From assembly GCA_000934455.1 (NCBI GenBank), contig KN889807.1, forward strand, positions 5,932-52,033: DNA of 46,102 nucleotides, in the 5' to 3' direction. The notes under the pieces are model-generated. The model searched no databases, was not told the origin of the DNA, and was given only the letters and a program-made list of their open reading frames with translations. Shown piece after piece: positions 40,901-46,102 of the stretch. The number at the start of each line of letters is the position of its first letter. Positions within the stretch are counted from its first letter, which is position 1. The position numbers and the translations under genes are program-made. The stretch is from Apostichopus parvimensis. Taxonomy: Eukaryota > Echinodermata > Holothuroidea > Aspidochirotida > Stichopodidae.

Positions 40901-42986
40901 TTCCAATTATCTAACTCTTCTCACATTCAACGACTTTTAATCAGATACGGGAGATTAAAGGGAAAGACTCATGTTATCTTTATAGTAAGCAGCATTTTCA
41001 ATATTTAATTTGCACACTGAGTGAATTGTGCTTGCGGTAACCTATTTCTGAGTGCTGATTTCAACAGCATAGTTCATCCCCTTTGATAGTGACTATCGAT
41101 TTCCTTGAAATGGATTTGGAGAGAGAGAGAAGTTATCTTTCAGAAAATGTGACAGGGATTCAGATTGGTTGAGATTTGCCACCAGACAAGACCTTGGCAA
41201 ATCAGGAGTTCTTTTAGATTTGCTTGAAATTAAATCACTCCAAATCATGTCAGTGTAGCACTATAACAAGGAAGTGTGTGTATGTCCTACACAGGATTTA
41301 CATATAACAGCTCTGACTCATAGACCAAACTTACAGATAACTTTAACATTATGGATGATTTAAGTGTGCAAATTTGTGCCACAAGGAATTGATCCCTCCC
41401 CTCCTCATCCTCATCCTCCCCCACCCAACCCACCCCACCTCATCTCTCCCCTCGTTCTATAGCCAGGAGACACAAATCCAAACAAGAGTTCAAAACATAA
41501 ATTTTGTCTAGAATGAGATTCCCCATTCCCCACTATCCCCTACCCCTTCCCTCCCCATCCCCCAGCGCCTTTACCAAACTTACCCTTCCCTACCCATTCC
41601 CCACCGTCTTTACCAAATTTACGCTTCCCTACCCATTCTCCACCGCCGTTACCAAACTCACCCCTTCCCTCCCCATTCCCCACCGACTTTACCAAACTTA
41701 TCCCTTCCCTCCCCATTCCCCACCACCTTTGACAAACTTACCCCTTCAGTCATTCGATCTCTTTGAAGGACGTAGGAGATTGCAATCTTGCTAATCTGTG
41801 CAGTGGGTTCAATATCATGATATATTTCATCTGTCTCTATTTGGTATTTATCAACTTGCATGTAACATGTAATCTGCATTTTGCAACAACCAATAGTTTT
41901 CAAAGGTTTTCTTTTCAATTTCACTCAAGCTTCAAATGTTGAAAAACAAGTTTGGCTTTCAGTTTTGCTTGCCAAACCAGTGATTATCAGTGTTATTGAC
42001 AGTGTTATAAAGGAATTTAGGAGTGGATATAGGCAGAATTTATATAAAGGTTTGGTAGCTAGTGGTAGGTACTACTATACAGTGTGTGAAAAGCTGTGAT
42101 AATTATCAATGCATACTAACGGACTGACTGTATGGTCTGAGGTTGTGAGACCTCAATTCTTACAGACATTTTACAACTTGCAGGGATGGATTTCATGGAA
42201 AGTATACAGTGCATATATTCCTTGAAAGAACTAATGGAATACAAAATTCTTGACAGTGGATTTGAGTTCTGAGTAGGAGAACTGTGTATTATTAATTTGC
42301 AATGATTGGGTGTCTTCTTAATGGATGATAGATATTGCACACTACTACGTACACACAGCTGGCCTTTTACTAAAGGATTGGATATTATACATGTCTCTAC
42401 TCATTGTGCTGGATATGAGCTGTTGGATTAATTTAAGCAGATATTAAAATTTAGAGATGTCACTTGACTTAATTGACAGGATTATATAGCAGAAGAGATT
42501 TACGACCCAGTGCACCATCCATCGATTAAATATGGTTTTTGGCGCTGGATTAAAAAGGTAACCTAATTTTTTTTCAACGTGTTTCTGAATTTTATTTTTC
42601 TCATATAATTAGTGAAAGAACAGTGACAGAATAAACATCGTCCTTACATCCTGTGAGACACTTATCTACGTAGTTCCTGAAAGTAGTAGTGTGAAATGGA
42701 TCACCAACAGTCTATCAAGGACCCCTCCTACGCCCCTCTTCCCATCCCCTCCCATTACCTCCCAACCAAATAATTCTAATTTTAACATGCAGTGTCAGGA
42801 ACCATGACTGATTGTTATTTTTGCTTCTGTTTAATTGTGAATTTTTTTTAGAACAAACTCAAATTCCAGCACGAGTACACAGAGAAGAAAAGCTCAAAAT
42901 GGATAACCTGGGACACCCAAACCCACAAACTCCTCCATAAATTCCTCAATTTTCTTCAGATGTTGAACTATGTTAAACTATTATGA
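31856..42986 (+). CDS. Gene B: unrecognised multi-exon protein (tentative model)
   Basis: Proposed exons: 31856-31907, 33860-33884, 34946-35050, possibly 35093-35147, 40098-40202, then 42480-42557 and 42852-42986 with a TGA. Start AGAATGG has A at -3 and G at +4. Phases run 1, 2, 2, 0, 0, 0 and close without a stop, which supports the chain, but the middle is weak: exon 2 is only 25 bp and the 42-bp gap before 35093 is too short and purine-rich for a normal intron. The product would be about 185 residues: a polar N-terminus, a helix-rich middle, and a basic, Trp-rich C-terminus (KYGFWRWIKK, SSKWITWDTQTHK). I do not recognise the family. No signal peptide or TM segment is visible. Confidence 0.35.
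31908..33859. other. Gene B intron, G-rich block near its start
   Basis: 32100-32149 has many G-runs (GGGGGGCAGGGGTGGGGGGC), able to form a quadruplex on the sense strand. The rest is AT-rich with nothing recognised. Confidence 0.5.
33860..33884 (+). CDS. Gene B candidate 25-bp exon
   Basis: TATGTCAG acceptor and TATAG/GTAAGT donor; reads VNCERIKY when joined to the start exon and changes phase 1 to 2 as the next exon needs. Confidence 0.25.
34181..34193. promoter_or_regulatory. Perfect DR1 nuclear-receptor-type site
   Basis: TGACCTTTGACCT, two half-sites with one-base spacing. A second exact copy lies at 34329-34341 and a third at 5542-5554. Motif match only. Confidence 0.3.
34415..34866. 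repeat. 112-bp tandem repeat, about 4 units
   Basis: Units carry TCAGGCTAATGATTATTCAA, AATGTGCCACAC, CACACACAAAATAAATAAGC and CATGATTCAAAAGATATTAA. Starts near 34424, 34542, 34653 and 34765. Confidence 0.93.
34946..35050 (+). CDS. Gene B candidate internal exon
   Basis: Acceptor CTTCTGATACAG, donor AG/GTAATG. Reads KKINDMNFGYYLIMDCKLKV then ERCNDLGQIFELAD. 105 bp, phase 2 both sides. After the donor the same frame meets TAA, then opens again as RATGDVPIPSEASALIQAL at 35091-35147. Confidence 0.45.
35150..35925. other. Non-coding, nothing recognised
   Basis: AT-rich. A TGATTAATTGATTGATTG run at about 35700 is the only simple repeat. Confidence 0.5.
35930..36400 (+). pseudogene. 3' end of a non-LTR retrotransposon (LINE), dead
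   Basis: Reads KKFDHITPVLRSLHRLPVSQ, RIQFKILLHTYKAINGLAPQ, then GDRTFSVAAPSLWNELPFHI. After SPSAF the usual C-terminus is missing and the frame runs into AAGCGCTATATAAATTTAAT, the typical 3' end. It is better preserved than the 26795 fragment and belongs to a related group. Confidence 0.85.
36492..36859 (+). mobile_element. MITE-like element, copy 4
   Basis: TTAA-bounded, 368 bp, begins TTAAAGGGTGTGAAGACTC, ends GAGTCTTCAATGCCTTTAA. The terminal inversions are well kept. Confidence 0.82.
36930..37720. repeat. About 200-bp tandem repeat, 4 units
   Basis: GACCTTTATCAGCT recurs at 36937, 37136, 37339 and 37541. Units also hold ACAAGATAATGACCC, TATAAATTTATAAC and TAGATATCTGGGTCATTGAA. Confidence 0.93.
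38055..38195. repeat. CCAYCA-rich low-complexity stretch
   Basis: Degenerate CCCACCAT/CATTGCACCC units. Flanks 37721-38054 and 38196-38634 show nothing firm. Confidence 0.7.
38635..38674 (-). CDS. Candidate alternative first coding exon on the minus strand
   Basis: AATTTTCAG acceptor directly followed by ATG, reading MDVLCSIPNSYNK, then donor G/GTAAGT. It ends in phase 1, which fits the transporter acceptor at 28216 (giving NK-D-DHHENS). That would need a 10.4-kb intron enclosing part of gene B; it may instead belong to another gene. Confidence 0.3.
39065..39117. other. 39-bp perfect palindrome with 7-bp direct repeats
   Basis: Arms CAGGGAGCTGCTACTCTAA (39072-39090) and its exact complement (39092-39110) around a single G. 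ATCAAAC flanks it exactly on both sides. Confidence 0.95.
39397..39428 (-). other. Second hammerhead-like remnant
   Basis: On the minus strand TTGAGGA, a GATCCT/AGGATC-type stem, then GAATGTC. Same layout as the 13686 remnant but more decayed. GAGGCTTC motifs lie on both sides (about 39278 and 39431). Confidence 0.35.
40098..40202 (+). CDS. Gene B candidate internal exon
   Basis: Acceptor GCTTCCCTTCAAG, donor AAG/GTATTT. Reads SSIDLSCFKLRGNYLWEQFC then CIQETLHYYRFQCVK. 35 codons, phase 0 both sides. Confidence 0.35.
40447..40743 (+). mobile_element. MITE-like element, copy 5 (internally deleted)
   Basis: 297 bp. Left edge TTAA is kept, the right edge is mutated to GTAA. About 70 bp are missing between the CAATACCCACA and ACTGTCTGCATTTTG parts. 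Confidence 0.8.
40744..42479. other. Gene B intron region
   Basis: Apart from the C/T array below, one open stretch at 41108-41250 reads GDSDWLRFATRQDLG-like text without a good donor. Nothing else recognised. Confidence 0.4.
41525..41745. repeat. About 44-bp C/T-rich minisatellite, 5 units
   Basis: Units of CTTCCCTCCCCATTCCCCAC followed by CGACTTTACCAAACTTACC, preceded by a C/T-rich lead-in from about 41395. Confidence 0.9.
42480..42557 (+). CDS. Gene B penultimate exon
   Basis: Acceptor AATTGACAG, donor AAG/GTAACC. Reads DYIAEEIYDPVHHPSIKYGF then WRWIKK; 26 codons, phase 0. The composition is protein-like and the next exon continues it in phase. Confidence 0.65.
42852..42986 (+). CDS. Gene B last exon
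   Basis: Acceptor ATTTTTTTTAG. Reads NKLKFQHEYTEKKSSKWITW then DTQTHKLLHKFLNFLQ and ends NYVKLL before TGA. Basic and aromatic, with a likely terminal amphipathic helix. Confidence 0.6.
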   Translation, partial: NKLKFQHEYTEKKSSKWITWDTQTHKLLHKFLNFLQMLNYVKLL

Positions 42987-43167
42987 CACCAACAATTTGC
43001 TAGATGTTCTAAAAATGACAATTACAATGTCTCACAAAATTACAAAACATTTCAAGCATTTCTCGGCCACTTTAATTTTTGGCATGAATATTTTGGTTAT
43101 AACATTCCTATATTCTTCAACGAACCTAATTGCCTTTCAAAGTGATGTAGTATTCTAAAAGTCTTTA

Positions 43168-43208
43168 GCCGTTACTGAGGGAGCCGTTACCGAGGGAGCC
43201 GTTACAGA
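43168..43208. repeat. Three 16-bp GAGCCGTTAC units
   Basis: GAGGGAGCCGTTAC repeats three times, 180 bp after the gene B stop. Confidence 0.85.
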
Positions 43209-43299
43209 GCCCTGTCCCTGGTGATATGGTAAAACAATATTAATAAGGGAGTCTTTCAATTTATTTTCTTGTCCAAAGTTTGTCTGACAGCCATAAATG

Positions 43300-43745
43300 A
43301 AATAATCAGCTGGCACATTAATATTACAGCATGGATACCTATAGCATTGTGCCCTGTTTCTACTGCATGGTATAGTAGGCATGTCCATAACACTACTCCC
43401 TGGTCTGACCATGGAGTTGTTCTGACACATTAATATTACAGAATGGATACCTATACAGCATTGTGTCCTGTGTTTACTGCATGGTATACAGTAGGCATGT
43501 CCATAACAACTCCCTGGTCTAACAACTCCCTGGTCTGACCAGGGAGTTGTTCTGACACATTAATATTACAGCATGGATACTGTACCTACAGCATTGTGCC
43601 ATATGTCTACTGTGCAGGTACAATAGGCATGTCTGGCCAGGGAATTCATGGTCTGGCACATTGATATTATACTGTAGCATGGATACCTACAGTATTGTGC
43701 CTTGTTACTTCTTGCATGGTATACAGTAGTAGGCATATGCTGTAT
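43300..43745. repeat. 100-130-bp tandem repeat, about 4 units, with an internal hairpin
   Basis: CACATTAATATTACAGCATG recurs near 43315, 43427, 43557 and 43657. Units also hold GCATTGTGCC and AGGCATGTCCATAAC. One unit contains AACAACTCCCTGGT and its complement 3 nt apart (43521-43551). Confidence 0.93.
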
Positions 43746-45200
43746 TTGCAGGGAATGTCCATTGATAGAGTATTTATGTTGTCATACCTGTGATGGAACT
43801 CCTGAAACTCTTGTTTGCTTTTTTTTTTAATTCCAGGACTTGTGAGCTCCACAAGGAGGCTTGTGATAACTATACTGTATGTGATGAGCTGGGAACTGGG
43901 TGCAGGCCTGGAGTGGGGGGGGGGGGAGGGGGTTATACTGTAGAATGGTTCTATCTAAATAATTCCTTCCTCTCATGCCCTTGTTGGGAGACCACTGGCT
44001 TCTGTTAAAACTTGATATTACCATTGGTTAAAGATTGTTGAGGTTGTGGATTAATAGATCTAGTACACTTGAAGGTTTCCTCTAAGTATTTATTTATATT
44101 CCTAGGAAACCTCATTGTGAACTTGTCAAAAAAACTTATTCACAAACATTCAAGACAGAATGGGTCAACAATGTTCACCACTCAGTGACCATTTTTGGAC
44201 TTCCTAGCATATTTGAGTTCAATGCCTGACATTAAAGTTAAGTACAATTATGGTCAGAAAAAATGGGGCTATATATGTAAAAACAAAACATAATCTCAAA
44301 AAGCATTAATAGTTAAGTCTATTTTGAATGGACTAATTGTTGTTGCTATGTGGTGATATTGCCATAGTTACATACTGTACACCTTTTGAGTCCACCTATA
44401 CTATTACAGTGTAATTTGCATTCATGCCTTTGTATTCATTGGAGACAAACAAAGCTGCTGTAAAAGGTGGACTTAAGATCTCCACTATTTATTTATTAGA
44501 ATTGACTCAGATTCTAATACCTGTCATAACTACACACGTACAATCCCACCTAATTCTTTTCGTTAAAGGTCTTCTGTAGTTGGACCATGACTGTCCTAAG
44601 ACTTTGCCGATAGTACATGTAAATTATTCTTAAAATACTTAGATGTCGGCTCAAATATACCAGTAAATTAGTCACTGGCAACATTCAGCTGGGAAAGGTT
44701 GATGTCGTTGAGAGACCTGGACGCAAATGATCTTGAACTGAATGGCAAAGTTAGTTTTGACCAGTCATGTTAGTAGTCACGGTGATATGTCCATAGTCAC
44801 GGTGATAATGATCTTGTAGTATGTGTATAGTACAGTATATATCTCTGTTTAGAATATTTGGGGAAAAGATTGTGTTTCCCTTTAAACCTTCTATGCTTGT
44901 GTATATACTCTCATATCATATTTATTTCAAGCAAACTCTTTTTAATAATGTACTTGACTGTTGGACAGAAGAAGAACGATTGGATCGGAAATGAAAATGA
45001 AATTCGCAATATTATACTGTAATTGTCCATTCAATCGTGTTTAGATATTAAACTGAGGAAGTTTCTAGGACTACTGTATAGTACACATACACCCTGGCGC
45101 TAGCCTATATCTGTAAGTTCATGGTGAGATGTCAGTCATAAGTTCATAACTCAATGCAAATCAGACTTTATTTTACAGTTCAAGAAAGGAACAGCAAAAG
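43746..45200. other. Non-coding, one weak exon-like stretch
   Basis: 43837-43899 follows a good acceptor (TTTTTTTTTTAATTCCAG) and reads TCELHKEACDNYTVCDELGT, Cys-rich, but the donor (GTGCAG) is poor. A poly-G run is at about 43915-43931. Nothing else recognised. Confidence 0.4.
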
Positions 45201-45214
45201 GAGTGCTGTAGATT

Positions 45215-45811
45215 TAGTCTATACATTACTTCTAGAAATTGTGCTCTAGAGATTCATAACTGCTTGTCTGCAAAGTGAAGAGTAGGTAAGAAATTATTTT
45301 ACCGTTTAGGCTAGCTGGCCACCGGAAAAAAATTGAAGTGTTGGAGACTTAGTCCATACATAACTACTGGAAGTTTGCTCAGGACTCTCTAATACTGTAC
45401 CTGTCAGATCCAAACTTTCCCAATCGTTTATTTATTATTATTTATTTATTTATTAAGAATAGATTTACCGTTAAAAGTAAGAGCATTTGAAGGAGTGTTC
45501 GTGACTGAATTAGAATATTTGCTACCCTTTATTCAATTGAAAACTGTGTATTCGGTTAATATTATGCCTGGGGTAGGGATGGATAAACTGCTTCTCAGAT
45601 GTAAGTGAAAGTTGATAAGAATTCAAATTTACAAGTGATAACAAGCAGCTGAGGCGGCGTCTGGGACTGTACGTCATTGCTACCCTGTAAGCAAATAGAC
45701 CTATATTTTTAATGCTTTGTGTGGAAGTTGTGCTGTAGGGATCCATAACTTCCTGACATGTGCAAATGAAACACATGCAGGTAAGAATATAATTTACCAT
45801 TTCAAGTTAGA
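45215..45811. repeat. Degenerate repeated segments
   Basis: 45232-45312 and 45715-45811 share GAAATTGTGCT.TAG, GATTCATAACT and AGGTAAGAA...TTTACC. 45209-45255 and 45340-45395 share TAGTC.ATACAT.ACT. A TTTA microsatellite is at 45426-45456. Confidence 0.6.
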
Positions 45812-46102
45812 AACAATATTTGCCCATATTTTGATGATATTTATTTCAAAAGTCATATGTTGTATAGTTCATTACACTTGGCTGGTCTCCATAGAAACTC
45901 ATTTAGTTTGTGAATTCCCAGTAGATTCAATTGTTGGTACCACTAAACAGTGTTATAAAATGTTCAAAACCTTGCATTACACATTTGAGCAGTTTTGTTC
46001 GTTGAATGCAAACTGACCTGACTTCAAATGAAGAGGATTTAATTACTTGTTATGCAGCTACTGTACAGTTTTAATCTACCCATGCAAGCAATCCCATAAT
46101 CA
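45812..46102. other. Nothing recognised
   Basis: AT-rich DNA to the window end. Confidence 0.5.

Noticed and set aside
41108-41250. Open stretch reading DSDWLRFATRQDLGKSG
   Set aside because: Composition is protein-like but there is no adequate donor and it does not fit the gene B phases.

Overview
The window looks like animal nuclear DNA. Genes are split by many GT-AG introns, the sequence is AT-rich, and it is full of minisatellites, poly-G and poly-C tracts, MITE-like elements and dead LINE tails. A fused pseudouridine glycosidase/kinase (absent from mammals) beside an SLC18B1-type transporter, with many short tandem arrays, suggests a marine invertebrate. My best guess is an echinoderm, possibly a sea cucumber; that is inference from style, not proof. 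All splice models come from reading exon frames and splice sites by eye. Each intron was checked for phase, and the frames join without a break in the two main genes.

Layout. (1) 1-11768, + strand: the 3' fourteen exons (627 residues plus stop) of a bifunctional pseudouridine-5'-phosphate glycosidase / pseudouridine kinase. Its first roughly 110 residues lie left of the window. Introns hold a 20-bp tandem array, a 260-bp duplication, a 72/75-bp minisatellite and a MITE. (2) 11769-17579: convergent intergenic space with a 137-bp minisatellite, a hammerhead-like remnant and a MITE. (3) 17580-28228, - strand: an SLC18B1-like (vesicular amine/polyamine family) 12-TM transporter, 12 exons, 487 residues if translation starts at 28228. 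Two other first coding exons fit the splice phase. An intron carries a 50-N gap whose flanks are identical, so the gap is probably false. (4) 28238-31855: probable divergent promoter region. (5) 31856-42986, + strand: a tentative, unrecognised gene (gene B). The two 3' exons and the start exon are the best supported; the middle is a proposal. (6) 42987-46102: repeats and non-coding DNA.

The first gene recycles pseudouridine: the kinase makes pseudouridine 5'-phosphate and the glycosidase splits it to uracil and ribose 5-phosphate. The transporter has no evident functional link to it; they are tail-to-tail neighbours. Five copies of a roughly 365-bp element with TTAA at its ends are spread over the window. 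Other oddities include a 39-bp perfect palindrome flanked by exact 7-bp direct repeats, and fragments of one transporter exon copied into two of its own introns.
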